Assembly (NCBI GenBank): GCA_009767595.1
Contig: VSDK01028583.1
Location: 137,241 to 201,240 of the forward strand
Direction of reading: 5' to 3'
DNA from: Symbiodinium kawagutii
Taxonomy: Eukaryota; Sar; Dinophyceae; Suessiales; Symbiodiniaceae
DNA length: 64,000 bases
Shown here: one piece after another, positions 1-14,000 of the stretch
How positions within the stretch are numbered: the first letter of the stretch is position 1
Layout: each line of letters opens with the position of its first letter
Program-made: the position numbers and the translations under genes
The notes under the pieces: model-generated
Database searches by the model: none
The model's input: only the letters and a program-made list of their open reading frames with translations
Told to the model about the DNA's origin: nothing

Positions 1-3000
1 CAACCAGGCCCTTCGTTTTGGTTGTGGCGGCTCCTGGAAGATCAATCCCGATCATTTGGGCAATGGATAGATAAGACACGATGATTAGATAGAAAAATCA
101 GATACGTTTAGATTATAAATAGATAAGTAAAAATGATACTATATACCTTTGATTATAGACATAGATATATGAACGATGCACAATTCTTCAGCTTGTGGAC
201 ACCTCAACGCGCGGCCAGGTGTGTGGATTTGTTCCTTTCGGGTGCCAACAAGGGTGAAGGTGGTGCGCTCATGGCGCGCTTCGCCATCATTGGAGCGTCA
301 GCCTTCACAGCGGCAGCTTGGCGGTGCCGGGGTAGTGCGTGGAGTAGTGGTTGTGAATATTCTCATTTGAGTTTCGAGAGCCATGGGGGTACCCCCAAAT
401 CATCCAATAGTAATATTTTATTAGTAATAAACCAACCAGTTTTAGGGCTCCCTATTTTGAGAAACTCCCGTTTGTTTGCGTGTTCAGGGCAATGGCGCTG
501 GCAGATTGGCGAATATGGGGCTCCCAGCCTTGGCAGCACCAGCTTCCAAGGGGGTCATTAAGATGCATGCTTCAAGAAAACTTCCATCCGAGCACAGGCG
601 TAAATGATTTCACGGGGAATTGCTGACGATTTGGTGAGGATCCAATCCCCAGCATCATCCGACCTAGTGTCAGGGATCAAGCCATGGGCCCTCGGCACAT
701 CTCGGCACCTTGGTGGTTCCAGGCACTTCCAGCACCTCACCGGCCCTGGTGCAGCTAGGCCGTGTGCCGCACTTTCGCCATGGCCATCACCGTCTTCGAG
801 GTCCTTACTTTGCCCAACTCAGTTTTGCCACCTGGCACCTGCAGCCGGTTGGAAGCCACCAGCACCATGAGTGCTGAGTGCTGAACTCACACATGGAGGA
901 CAGCCTCATGAATCAGTTCTGAACAGCGTCAAGATTGGTTGATTTTTGATGGGATTGTGCTTAGTGGCTTTTTTCGGAATGATTGCGCGCATTTATTTTT
1001 AGTTTGCTTTTTTGATGGGATTGTTCTCAATGACTTATCAGGCATGAGCACACACCTTGAACTGGTAGGCAACGTTTACGAGAAGGTATCATTGCTGGGC
1101 TTCTTCTGAAAAGATGGCGCTTGTCACATATGCATACAATTCCAAGTGGTGTAATGCCTCCATTGCTCAGTATCCGTTTAAGGGAATTCCCAGCAGGGGC
1201 AACCTGACCCGGAACTATAAGATAGCCCATGGACATTGACCAAAGCGGGGTAAACCTTGCCAAGGTTTAGGACTATACTCCGTTTGAAGGACTGGAAGAA
1301 TTCCTTGGAAAGGATCCCCTGTGCATCAACCACTGTAACCAGATTTCTTGATCCAGCCAGTTCCGAGCCACTGGGACCCCATGGCCCCCACCCGTGACCG
1401 TTTTGGGATGGCGTTTTCATTGCAGCTCAGGCCGCTCTGCGGATCAGCACTGGTGGCCATTTTTGTGCCTCGGCATGGTGGACGACCCACCCATTGACTA
1501 CTGAACAACTGGGTGATTATGTACCCACATAATTAAGGATTATAAGCAGGTGGTGATCATAATCACTTCGATTACACTTCAATACAGGTATAAGATGGTA
1601 TAAATGTATCATACATAGACTATTTGGGATTGTGTCATATTGTGTGAGTTGAAGTCAAAGAAACGCATATTGCCTGGTAGTACCAAATCAATTGCTACTT
1701 CAGCACTGTTTCACTTATAAGGGACACTCCCTACCTGAAAAACTCAGAAACCTTGGTTTAGTTTGGTTGAGCAGTAAACCCGATTCATTCAGACTCGCCC
1801 GGTGGGCAAAGGGTGCGTGATGCTTCTCATGACTGAAAGTCTCTCGTGAAGGATGTTGGTTTGGCTAATCAAATCATTGTTGATTCTCCATTATTGATTA
1901 ATGTTACATCATATCATCAACATCAACCACTGAAAACCTTGAAGAACTAATGTTATACCATCAACCTTCAAGGTGGTGTAACACCACTGTCATCAGCATG
2001 TCAGCCATCATTGAAGCATCAACCACTGGTAGCCGTATCCAGGTGGCGAACCGTGTGTCCTTGCCCTTCTTCGATGCCACCCTGGCATCCAACGACCTGG
2101 GAGGAATCCCTGCCACCAGGCAGCAAGAAGCATCCCCCTGGATGTCATGGTGATCTATGGAGATCCATATGGATCCCCCTGGGTGTGATGGTGAATGGAT
2201 CAACTGATGCTGGTTAATAGTGGCAAACATTTATGGATAGACTGAGGGTGCTTCATTATTTGGATCTACTACAGTGAGGGATGTACAATCAACGGCATCG
2301 TGTTGGACTGTTCACCATGGTCCCAAGTTCAACTGGTGAACTGGCCCACTTATCACCGGTTCCGGGGAAGATGTGGCAACCCTTGATGTCGGATCTATGT
2401 GGGACGGCAGTAGCAGTCCTACCAAAACTCATCATGTTTGGGGATGGGTGGAAATACCACCATTTCTTTAAAAATGTATGTTGCCACTTAGCACCAACAC
2501 TGCTACCCATTTTAGCGCCAACACTGCTAGCAAAACTGCCCGGCAGTGTTCAGTACCCTGGTTGATCATTGTTGGTCCCCAGCAGTCACACCCACCGAAT
2601 GCAAGGGTTTAAAGTTAGAACACCTTGGTGAAATTCCTGTGGAATAGCACGGAATAGCTACGCCCCCATGACTCCCATAAGTTTCTGCGGCCTGGCTACT
2701 AACAGTTCGGCTAACTGTTGGTGCTGCACCCCTCCCTGAAGACTGGGCACATATGGAATCTGAAGCACCAAACACATCGTGATTGAGCAGTGTCAAAAGA
2801 GTGATATTTAGGGGGTCCTAAATATCCGCATACAGTACTAAATATCATTCTTTTGACACTTTTAGTATGTGCAATTTACCCATCAGGAACTCAAAAAGGG
2901 GGGGTTCTATCACAATGCAACTGACTCTCAACAATGCAACTGACTCTCAACAAAAACAAGCACATGAGATCTGATAATTGGCACATGGTTAGATAGTATG

Positions 3001-3901
3001 TTTGCCAGCACGCATACACCTAGGAAATTGTTCACTTCTCTACCTAAAAATACTATTTTGAGTGGTGTTTGGCAGGCCTCACAAACAGATAAACATATTG
3101 TTTTCATCTGGATGTCATGAACCAACATCAAACAGGTGTGTTTGTGAACAGTTCAAGCCCTACAGCTCAACTACAGCTCGTGGGATGTGGATTCGTATCC
3201 CAGGTCAAACCCTGCATTTCCGAATCCAGGGACCCCCAAGTCCACTACAGCTGCGTTCATTTGACTTCATTGATAATCCTTGCAGAGCATCAACCATCAC
3301 TGTACGGTTAAGCCGAGATTGTTAGATCAATAGCAAATAAGTAGCAGTAGTGGGGCCAGCCATTTTGCTGAGCATCAGCTATAGTGTTTGATAGCCCAAA
3401 AATTACCATTTTTATAGGGCTGCGGGTCAATGTCCTGCACTCCTCACATTCCATAGACCAAACTCGTCGATCTGTTGTTTTGTGGCTGGTTGATTTTACC
3501 GCAGAGCCATGGTTCGTCATTGTATAACCATCCCCGAGTAGATCGCATATTCCCCATGTTCAATCTTTCAACATCTTTTTGCAACCATTTACCAGCCTCG
3601 GGGATGGTTCAATTTGATATTCACTATGCCATTAGCGTTGGCATATTCATCACTAACCACTATAGTGACCATCATCATTGAACTAAGCTCAGCCAATTTT
3701 GATATGAGCCATAGTTGATCATCATCACTATAGTGATCATCATCTATCATCATTTAACTGGTAGCTAACCACCAAAGTGATCATCATCTATCATTCAACC
3801 AGGCTAACCACTATAAAGTGATCATCATCGACTCCAAGATCACCTAATAGTTCTTAGCCATCAGCCATTCACCCTGCCGCGCTGGGTCGTAACTCGCCCA
3901 G
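1..3901. other. Non-coding, repeat-rich sequence
   Basis: AT-rich with CA/TG-rich words. Two CpG-richer patches (about 180-350 and 600-870) might contain short exons (for example FAMAITVFEVLTLPN near 775), but no consistent borders can be set. The rest shows no gene signal. Confidence 0.5.
371..465. mobile_element. MITE-like element, family 1 (diverged copy)
   Basis: A diverged left end (GTTTCGAGAG...GGGGGTACCCCC) pairs with the right end CCCTATTTTGAGAAAC, with the family's inner text ATCATCCAATAGTAA between them. Confidence 0.5.
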
Positions 3902-3989
3902 GCCATGGGCTTGTCGAGTGAAGCTCTGTGGCCCGTGATGAAAGTCATGGATCCAATCCGGTGTCGCGGCCAGCTGTGTGTCGATGGAG
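3902..3989 (+). CDS. Isolated exon candidate
   Basis: A GCCCAG acceptor and GGAG|GATTGT donor (GA type) bound AMGLSSEALWPVMKVMDP, then IRCRGQLCVDG. It is a GC-rich island in AT-rich sequence with no recognised domain. Confidence 0.32.
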
Positions 3990-4022
3990 GATTGTTCATA
4001 GGGGCTATTACCATTAATAATG

Positions 4023-4115
4023 GTTTCTCAAAATTAGGGACCCCCCAAATCGTCCAATAGTAGCCATTTATAGCATTAGATCAACCATTTTTGGGGTACC
4101 CCTATTTTGAGAAAC
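4023..4115. mobile_element. MITE-like element, family 1
   Basis: This is the best copy: 93 bp with terminal inverted repeats GTTTCTCAAAATTAGGGACC / GGGGTACCCCTATTTTGAGAAAC. No coding sequence. Related copies lie at 371-465, 7720-7811, 11214-11311, 12392-12487 and 16072-16196. Confidence 0.7.
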
Positions 4116-4172
4116 GACCTAATAATGCTTAATACTAGGGGATGATATCCAACAAGAGTGGTTAAACAGCTA

Positions 4173-4276
4173 CTGGTTGGTGGTTTGATTGTCATGTTTT
4201 TTTAATTTTCACTAATGATTATTGACAATTGGTTGGTTGACTCATATTTTTCATAGGGCTTGAAACCACCAACCAG
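4173..4276. mobile_element. MITE-like element, family 2
   Basis: Terminal inverted repeats CTGGTTGGTGGTTT / TTGAAACCACCAACCAG bound about 104 bp. The left flank GTGGTTAAACAGCTA is shared with the copy at 4784, so the repeated unit is longer than the inverted-repeat part. Confidence 0.62.
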
Positions 4277-4483
4277 AGAATGGTTAATGATTGAATAGAT
4301 TCAAATAGTAGGCAAGTAAAGGCTATTTACCCATGGCATCCCCAATCCTCCCCAGGCATCCGGATTGTAAGCGCCAGTGAACTCCTGTGGAGAATCGATA
4401 ACTCTAAGCGATCATGGCTCACGCGAAACTGTGATTTGGTGGTAGACATTGCATTTCATTCAAAAATCCATTGGTTTCCGTCA

Positions 4484-4676
4484 AAGCTCGTGGGAGAGGC
4501 TGCTCTGTTAAGGGAAGCCATGGACGTCTTGGGAACGGGACTCGCTCCAAAGCATCCCCAGCCCTTAGCAACGACGAGGCTGGAAACAGATGCCCTGCCT
4601 CAAGTGCTGACCCTGCGGCATTTCATGAAGCTGGTCACCGAGCGAGCCTGGCCGAAGAACTTCGCGGAGCAAGAAA
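4484..4676 (+). CDS. Isolated coding-like island
   Basis: The most protein-like frame reads LVGEAALLREAMDVLG and, further on, VLTLRHFMKLVTERAWPKN. A second frame is also open, and the exon borders are unclear. Confidence 0.28.
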
Positions 4677-4783
4677 CGTTTGTTGTGATGTCACCACGAA
4701 TGGTTTACTGGTCGGTGGTTTTTTTACCATCAATGATGGTTGATGATAGGGGGTAGTAAGCGACAACAGTGGTTGAACAGCTA

Positions 4784-4884
4784 CTGGTTGGTGGTTTGCT
4801 TCACATAGTTTTATTTTCCCTGGTAATTCTAAACAAATGGTTGGTGGACAAATATTTTTCATAGGGTTTGAAACCATCAACCAG
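4784..4884. mobile_element. MITE-like element, family 2
   Basis: CTGGTTGGTGGTTTG pairs with TTTGAAACCATCAACCAG. The inner text (CAATGGTTGGTGGAC or close variants, CATAGGG) matches the copy at 4173. Confidence 0.6.
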
Positions 4885-6029
4885 TTTAGATCCCGGAATT
4901 ATCCGGAATTAGATCCCTCTTATTTGTATCGATAAGCTTATATTTTGGTTCAGCCACGTTCTGCTCCTGTCAATGGTCGAAACTGCTGATCCCACTTCTC
5001 CAACTAGGGTAAAGTACATAGTACATGGAGTTGCCACTCCACACTGGCTTTAGCTTATCCCCAGTTGGCAGTGCCATCACCAGCCAGTTCCACTGCCCGG
5101 TCCCCGACTCGATTTTTCGAGTGGTTACACTCCGTTGTGATCAAACATGGATGGCTGCAAAATCACGTAGAAATCAAAATATGTTTCGGAAGAACCCTGA
5201 GAAACTATCAAAATTATTGAGGGATATTCAATTCTCCCTTGTTGATTATTGTTGAACAGGAACGCAGCAGCCCAATGGAACTGGGAGTCAAACTGAAATT
5301 ATCCAACTTCACCGTCGTCAACCGTTCATCTCCTATCACTGTTGCTTGTTCTCCCACATTACTGAAGTATCAACTACTAGACCCAATTGCCGGTTTATCA
5401 ACATGATGCATTGCTTCTTCTGAGCCCGTAGCGTTGCAACTCCCAGTTGTGGATCTTTTGCTTCCCCGACGCCGTGCTAAGCAGAGTGTTCTTGCTTTGG
5501 TTGCTATCTTGTATTTATCAGTTCAACGAGGGCATTCGGACTGCGTGAACTGGCTCAGTGTCAGTCCCTTTTTGTGCAGATCGATGCTGCTTTGCCTCTG
5601 CCGTTGTGAGCCTCGCCTTTGTTACTTCCCTTACCTTTTGGTAGGGGCTTGGCAAGAACACTGCCTTTTTGTTTGGCACGTCACAACAGATTGATGTGCT
5701 CTAGGCGCCAGGACTAAACATGAAGTAACCATTATTCACTTTCATCAACCACTAGGAATCATCACTAACCAACCATTTACCAGTGATTCACCAATAATGA
5801 TTCCCAATTTAGAAACCAACATTCACGTGATTCACCAAAATTTGCCATTCATCAAGCATGATTCACCGTTACTCACTCAACCACAAACTATCAACAAGAT
5901 ACCACTGTCAACGATATGTTAACCATCTTGATTGACCTTGTTGATGAATGAACCACTAATCACTTACCATCATGAACCACCAACCACTTCCCATCATGGC
6001 CACATTCGTTTCCCTCATCAACGACCACG

Positions 6030-6240
6030 ATGACGCAACCTCTTCGAAGTCTTCGCCCCTCAGGAGATCTGGATTTTTTTCCCATCATTCGCCCCAAAGC
6101 GTGCAGCGATGAAGCGCACGCCGGCGGCGGTGTGGCAGCGCTGCTGGTGGGGTGCATCTCCAAACGATCCCTGGTCGCAAGTGGAAACGAAGACCCCAAC
6201 AAGCCCTGGATGTGTTGGAGATCAAGAGATGTGGATGGTG
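6030..6240 (+). CDS. Isolated coding-like island
   Basis: GC-rich, with all three forward frames largely open. A frame reading LFEVFAPQEIWIFFPSFAP, then AMKRTPAAVWQRCWWG is plausible. No domain or firm splice sites were found. A short direct repeat with a GAT array follows. Confidence 0.22.
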
Positions 6241-6291
6241 GGGGATTCGTGGAGTTCATGATGGTTCAGGATGATTAATGATGAGAGTGGC

Positions 6292-6346
<55 letters not shown>

Positions 6347-6466
6347 GTAACGGCGAATGTTGGTAGATCATAGAGTTAATAGTGGTTCATGATGATTATT
6401 GATGGTTCATGATGATTGATGATGGATGGTGGGGGATTCGTGGAGTTCATGATGGTTCAGGATGAT

Positions 6467-6519
<53 letters not shown>
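6232..6519 (+). repeat. Duplicated unit with two GAT arrays
   Basis: A block reading GGATGGTGGGGGATTCGTGG and its sequel occurs at about 6232 and 6422. Each copy is followed by a (GAT)n array (6292-6345 and 6470-6519). Confidence 0.88.
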
Positions 6520-7409
6520 TGGTGGTGTTTCTTTTCAATGCTTTGGTAGGAGAACGATGATGAATGATGGGTGATTAGGATTGATGTTGCTCGATATCGG
6601 TTGGGACCATGGGATAGGTAAAGGGACCCCCAATGATCCGACTATTGTTGATTTCCACTCCTGACGGCCATGAACAACGTCACGATTCCATGGGGCTGTC
6701 AAAAAGGAGGTGAAGCAAAACATGTGCGTCGGTCAGTACCTTGGGGGTTGACCACACCTTTACCAAACAACTTGTTACAGCGGGAGAATGGTTCTGTAAT
6801 GGTGGCTGATGATGGAGAACGAGTGCTCAATGATGGTGAATGGTGATAACTAGCCAATGGAAATAGACAAGGATGGTTGACCACGATGGTAAGGCACAAT
6901 CGAAGTTTCCTGAAAAGGGGGGTTCCGTACCCTCAATGGTGGAGAGGTTACCAATGTATTAGGGGCGAAACAAGAACTGGAAGAGTTTGCGTTGTACTCC
7001 CTGGTCAACTAACTTGGAAGCGAAACATTCACTATTGATAAAGGGTTTTTCTATTGACGTTGGTAATTTTCAACTTCCAGGGACTAGCAGAGGGTAATGA
7101 CAGCACTGCATAGTAAATGCGTCGCCACCAAGTCGCGAGTCACGGTAGCGCGGAGATGCCCTGGTTTCACACACCCAAGATCACCCAAGTATCTCCATGT
7201 AGGTATATATGTACTGTATATGTTGAATACACATTTTTTTTGGAATCTGCAGAGACAGAGAACCATTTACAAATATGCACGTATGTGTACATAATTACAT
7301 GATTATATGAGTATCCATAGACATATATGATTATATACACAATAGATATATTTTTGCAGATGTGCGGATGACGTGCCGCTGTCGTCATGATCTCACTCTG
7401 GGTGCTGAG

Positions 7410-7502
7410 GACACGCCTTGTTGCTTCTGAAAACCCTGGACCCGCATGGTGAGACCCCGCGTCGGGAGATTGACCTGCTGAGCCTCGGATGGTCAACGCT
7501 TG
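7410..7502 (+). CDS. Isolated exon candidate
   Basis: A GCTGAG acceptor and CTTG|GTAGCG donor bound HALLLLKTLDPHGETPRREI, then DLLSLGWSTL. The frame continues with a split codon at each end. No family recognised. Confidence 0.35.
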
Positions 7503-7719
7503 GTAGCGTAGCCATGACTCAGGACATGGCAATGGTGGGCCATGGTGGGCCATGGTGGTTGGGCCATGGGGTTGGTCACCCCAACAAGTCGTGGCTTGCA
7601 ACCTATGGTGGCTATCGTGAGGCGAGGGCCTTGGATAAACTGCATTCAGCAGTAAATGTTCATCGCAAATTGGTTCCTGCATGTTCCTATCAATACAAGT
7701 CCCCTATGTGCATATGGGT

Positions 7720-7811
7720 GTTTCATAGAATAGGGAACCCAAAAAATAGCTGGTTTATTACTACAAGTGGTTGATATTGGATGATTTTGGGGTGCCCCTA
7801 TTTTGAGAAAC
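7720..7811. mobile_element. MITE-like element, family 1
   Basis: The left end GTTTCATAGAATAGGGAACC and right end GGTGCCCCTATTTTGAGAAAC surround inner text GGTTTATTACTACAAGTGG. Confidence 0.65.
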
Positions 7812-8241
7812 CATCATATAGTGGTTCACTTCGCGGGACCACTATTCTGCTTGTGATGAGGGCAATGAAGCGATGATGACTTCCCTTCTGTGTGCAAGGT
7901 TGCCGGTCGCCACAGCGGTAGTTCATGTTCAGCTAGCCTTTCACAACCCCGCCATGAACAAATCACTGCTGACACATGAAACGGGAAATCCTGTGAACCC
8001 ATGGGTACTGTAGCCTCCTTTTTTTATGGTGAGCTTGCTAGCCACGTGATCATCTACCAGCGGGTACCGAACATACCTGGTGCATCCTGTTGCTATGAAG
8101 GCATATGATTCGACGTGTCCTTAGACCACCGGATTCGAAGTCAAGTATCAACACCTCACTATCCTCACTATCCTCGCTACGATTCCTGGACAACCGGCCC
8201 AGGAATCCGGAATTCCGGGCCCCTTTTCCTTTGCCAAACAG

Positions 8242-8369
8242 CGGTGTTCGAGTTCACTTCGTGGATAGCAACCCTGTTCACATCTCACCTGAGCACACGG
8301 TGAAAGACGCGCATTTGCTGTTGAAGATGGCGGAGACAGGCGTCACTCGACAGATTCACGGTGCGAAAG
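8242..8369 (+). CDS. Isolated exon candidate, CBS-like
   Basis: An AAACAG acceptor and AAAG|GCTAGA donor (GC type) bound VHFVDSNPVHISPEHTVKDA, then HLLLKMAETGV. The P-V-x-I-S-P-x-x-T-V-x-D-A-x-x-L pattern is reminiscent of the start of a CBS domain. That reading is tentative. Confidence 0.35.
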
Positions 8370-11078
8370 GCTAGAGGTGGCTTGTCCATGCGGATGAGGT
8401 TGGTGAGTAAGTACCCTCAAGCAGCATCCAGAAGGTCTGAGCGATTTGTTCCTGGAGCGGTAGGGGGTTGGTGATGGTCACCTGCCGTTGCCCTGCTGAG
8501 GTGCAGCAAGTCTGCCGTAGAATGGTTGATGATTCGCATTGGTCCACAGTTGTTCACAATGGTAAGTTCGGGGATCTATAAATCCTCAGGATTGATGGTT
8601 GATGGGAGTTTGATAGCTCCTTGATTGATTGACCTCGAAGGTGTGGACATTATATAGTTGATAAGTGACCCTGAAAAACTTAGTCAGGTGTTTTAAGCGT
8701 CTTCAACGTGTTTTCCCTATTCTTGGGCAAGGATTTACAGGTGGTATTCATGATAATCAATGATAATGAGAGCTTATGGTTTATCGTAACGAATCTGTTT
8801 GCTTTCAGAGTTCCCAAGGTGTAGTAGAAGGACTTCATCGCATACAATTAGCAGCTCGCCGATGATGAATTGCGCGTCCAAAACCTAAATGATCGCACTG
8901 CTGTCTTTCGAGGGTGTATCCGTAGCTATGGTTGGGTTGGCACAAAGGCGGGTTTTGGTTTCCTGATTCAGCACAATCATTTTTTGGATGTACCCATGTG
9001 ATGGCTTAATCGCAACTCAATACTGGTGTTATCCAAAAGATGATGCTAGTTGAGTTAAACCGGACATTTCGTTTTTAATAAGATGTTGGCTGAATGATGA
9101 CAAACTTCATTGCGATTTCATCGTGCTTTTTTTCAATCATTATTGCAAATCATGGTGCTTTTTGTCGCATCTTTCGCGCAACTCCATGGTTGGTTGATAA
9201 GCCAGCAGGATGGTAGTATGGTAGAAGCTGCCGAGCTGATGGTAGGATCGACCTAATCACCACTCAGTAGCTTGAAGAACCAACCTCAAAGAGCATATGC
9301 ATGTTTTGTTTACCAAAAAGCAACCATAAAGATCAAAGAACATATGACACATGCTTGAAGAACACAAGAACAGAACAACCCTAACCATCAAGGAGCGTCT
9401 GAAAAATCTTTGAGTAAAACAAAACCAGCCATGTTCCAGTGCTGATTGTACTGACTCATGGAGAATGATTGATCAACTGCTCAGTACCACCTAGCCATCA
9501 ACCAACCCCTAGGTGATCTACGTCACACGGCACGGCGAGCTCTTGGGTGCCTTGCATGAACGTCAGGTGGGTCATCTCTTTTGGGTGGATTTGGGGGGTT
9601 GTCAAGCCATAGGGAACCACAAAAAATGGTAGTTTATGTTGGTTTATACGGGATTATGAGCTATGAACAATGGCTGTAGATTGGTTATACTTGGTATAAC
9701 CTCCTTGTTAATGGGGGTTCCCTTGTAATTAATGATGATGGTTATTAGCAAGAAGTTTATAAGCAGTGGGATATATACCAAGTTTAATGGTTGGAGTTTA
9801 TTACTATAAGTGGTTCACTGGATGATATTTGGGGGTACCCCTTTGACAAGAATCTGTTGAATATACCTCTGTGTCCAGAGTCCAGTGTGTCATTCCAGTT
9901 TACGTTGATGATATGTTGATTACATTGCTACAATCGTCATAATTACCCCAGCAGCCTTTCAGAATGTAGCGTTAAAAAGGGATGAAGGGAAGGATTTCTG
10001 GTGAATCATGGTTGAGATTGATGGTTAGTAGTCAATAATGCTGGACGTAGGCAACCATATTGTAGCCAGGATCACCATAGACCCGTTGTATCTGACAACT
10101 GATGAAACAATGTAGCATGGGTACATGTTGTTGGTTATGCTTAGGTAACGATACCATGCTTGATGGTGGTCAACTCATTGCACTGCTAGGGTTACTTCCA
10201 ATGGGGTCCCACGGTGGGAAGTACCGATCAACCAATTGGTTTGCGGGAAAAAATAGAGAAACCATAGGAAAAAATAGGAAACCATAGGAAACCATAGGAA
10301 ACTTGTAACCAAATCCGATGAATCAAGCAATTTTGCAAGAACTGGACCCCCGGTGGTCAGTTCGAGGCTGAGAAACTTTGGACTTGCGATTATACCTGTG
10401 CATTGTGCATTGTGCAAGTACTGCCGGCAAGGGGGTCAACACAAGACCTCGTTCCCAAAAGGGAAAGTTAATACGGCAACAATTGCAACTGTGAAGCCAT
10501 TTAAAGTGCGTTCAACAGAATGGCACAAATTCTTTCTATTTAAGTTTGTTTCGGAATGCGTTCAGAAGTGGTAAGTGTTTTTGTCTCTCTTATGAGCCAT
10601 CTTTGCATATCAACAGCTATTATAATGGTGGTTGATAATCACCACTCTGGTTGTTAAGAACCAATTGTTGATATGATTGATAATGGTTGTATGATAATCA
10701 GCCATATTCGGTGACACAGCTCCATTGTATTTCCTTGCCAAGGCAGCATTACTCTGGGCACTTTGCTGTGCCGGGAACTGTGAGCGAAAATTTGTTCGGT
10801 GAAGCGACTGACAGGATCAGTTGAACATCAGCTTCTTTCTAGGAAACCATACCAAACCACCATATCAGCTTCCAGGATGTGAATTCTGTGAATTCTTCTA
10901 GCTGGCGAATTTTCAGTGGATTCTGTGAACTTGAAAAACATGTTGCGTGATCAAATTGGCCTTCGACCATAGGATATGCTATTTTGGACAGAAATCACAT
11001 TTGTTTCACGAAATATTACCACATTTCCCATGTTGTTTGTTTATCTTGGCACAAAAGGCATTAGCACCCAAACTTCAG
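8370..11078. other. Intron-like or intergenic sequence
   Basis: Long CA/TG-rich sequence with GGTTGAT words and a diverged family 1 MITE remnant (about 9597-9852). No supported exon. Confidence 0.5.
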
Positions 11079-14000
11079 GATCATAGAGCTCCACAACGCA
11101 TCGATCGGCGCCCGGGCACCGTGTGTGCGGCTGAGCGCGGTCAGAAATTTGCGAGTTCCGCGCTCTGGGAGTTTGGGGGCTGTCCATGGCTTCATGTTGG
11201 AAAATTAATTGGGATTTTTCAAAACTGGGAACCCCAAAAGTGAATGGTTACAATAAATGATTCTAAATGATTCATATTGGATGATTTGGGGGGTCCCCTA
11301 TTTTGAGAAACACCCATGTTGATACTGATAGGATCGGTTGATGGTTTGTGTAGTGGTCAGCTATAGTTCATGGACAGTTCATGATGCCTAGTAGTGATTT
11401 AGCAAGGGTGATAGTGGCTGATTGAGTACAATCCGACTCAAAGGTGTATGGACTACTCAGACCTGAGGGATATGCATGTTGCAAGAAGGGGGTGGATGCT
11501 GAAGGTTGCTAGGTTTTCACTTATTCCCTAAAAAGACCGGGAACTGCCGCCAGCAACTGGTTGGTAACCGTTGTGATGCCTGGTTTGCAGGGTACTCGTA
11601 AATCAACTGCAGAGGGCAGAAACTTCAACTTCTTGCAGCAGCAGGCCTAGGGATTGGCCACCAACCATCCCCAAGATGGGTAGTGGATGGTAGCGGTTCA
11701 CATCTCAACAGCGAAGGACTAGTCACTGGTGCCCTGGGATGTTCACGGCTACAGGGGCCCTTGACTCCCACATGGACCCCCACATGAACCAGTCGACTTA
11801 AGCCGTTGAAGGCCGAATCAGATCCCCTGCAAGCATGTGCCTGGTGTGGCAATCGATGCCTGTATGCATTTCATATAGTAAAATTGAATCCAATGGGTAT
11901 TTGCCATATTCCCGCTATGTGTGGTAAGTACTTGCCCATAGATGGTCCTTGTTCATCATCCCATTCCCAGTCATTCCTGATTCCTTTCAGAACCATCACT
12001 TGGGTCGAACTTATCAAGCCCGAAGTCGCTTAGTTTCCCTCCCACCAATGGTCAAGTAGGATTGATAGAACCAGTTTATTACTGATGGAACCCCAAAATA
12101 TGGACTCGTTGGTGGTTTTAAACATGTTTCTTACCATAAACGAAATGTTAACCGCTCATTTTTCATGACAGGGTGGTTCAACCAGCAACGAGATGATCAT
12201 GTCCCCAAGCGCAGTGCTTCGGCTGCACGAAGCTCCGCGGAAGCGCCGAGGCTATGGGAATCCGACTGTGGTCGTATCCTCCAAGAGCCTGGGTTCCGAG
12301 CCGTCCCCGTTGATATGGTGAGCTGGGTCATTACCAATAAACTGGTGGTTCTCAAAATAGGGAACCCAGAAACCTCGTTGGTTAGCCTTTTGGTGGTTCT
12401 CAAAAAAGGGAGCCCCAAGAATCGTTGGTTTATTACTATAAATGGTGAATTATGGAGTACTCCCCAGGTGGGCCCCTATTTGGAGAAGCATCCATATGAA
12501 ACCAAGCTTGTCATGCGCCAAGCAACGAAAGTTCACCAAAGAGCTGAACCTTTCATGCGGATGGCCATCAACCTATGGGTCGTGTTGGATTAACAGTTTG
12601 ATTCATTATGAAACGATGGGATCAACGGCTACATAGTGATACATCATTGATCTACTCGTACTTATTTTAAGGCCTATCATTATAGATTAATGGTTTCACT
12701 ATTACAGTAGATCAATTATCGGTGGTTTATGTATGGCAAAAATTATTATCAATGACGCGTTTTTGTGATCACGACTGATCAACTGATTTGTTTTACCCCA
12801 ATGATCATGCTTCCTACGTGTTCCAACTCTGATGGGTGGATTTTGAATCATGGCTCTTGTCGGTTCCCCAGGAAGATCAGCGGTTGAACTAATCGTGGGG
12901 CAATGTGTTCAACATCAACCAGGGTTATTGAACAACCCTCAATTGAAGACCTTTAATGAAACCAACCAGAATGTACACAGTATAACTTAAAACTACAATC
13001 TGGCAAGTATCATCAATGATTCAAATCATCATACTATCCATCATCTATTTTTGTGACCGTCATTATAATTCACCATCCGTTGAACCGTAAATTCATAGTC
13101 TCTATCTACCATGGATCAAATGTAGGAGCGTTGTTATGGATATCCCAATAATCATGATAATTACACAGTGATTCATGACGAATGAGGGTTGAATTGTGAA
13201 TGAATATTCACGGTAAATGAATGTAAATCACCATTATATAGTTCATCATGAGCCGTTATTAAGCATCATCAGCCATTAATTATGAGCCATCGGTACCGGT
13301 TGGGACAGTCAAACTTCGAGGACAACTACTAGCCTAACTAGCCAAATTCAATCCATGGTCGCGAACCATCGTATAAATCATGTCAGCAAATAGGAATTCA
13401 CAATTGACTAGAGATATATCATCAGTAGTGATCATGTTTTTTCATCAATCATCAATCATTATCCATCATCAACCATTAAAGCCGACACTATACACTAGCA
13501 CTAGTGAAGCCCTGGCAAAAACTGTTTCATCAAGGCTATCAAGCATGATGGCTAGCAGCCATGATATCAATGATATGAATAGCTCTAGCCATGGTCATCA
13601 AGCAGTCACCATGGAATTGTGTAGCCATGGTTAACAGGCTTACTGGAACCTGGTTCATCCCGGTTCATCCCATGAGCCTGGTAGTGACAGGTCCCTTCCG
13701 CGTTCATGGCGCCGGCTGAGGCTGTTGCAGTCGCAGCACTTCAAAGACTTTTGGCAAAACGACCGAGCTCCTCGCAGAGGTGAGGACTTCAGTTGTGCAC
13801 CATGGGGCACCTACGTTGCCATGATTTGATATGGCTATGGGTCAATATTAACTAACCAATAAGGGGGGATAATGACCAACAATAATAAGGGAAACAATGG
13901 TTAATGATAGGGGAACCAGGGGTACAGGGTTTTGACCCACAGCCATATGCTCTTGTGTAGTTTCAAACCTCAGTAATTCATAGCAGTTCTATGAAATTCG

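Noticed and set aside
3355..3376. Possible spliced-leader relic (AGCCATTTTG)
   Set aside because: Only about ten bases match the dinoflagellate spliced leader, with none of its CTCAAG end; no retrogene follows.
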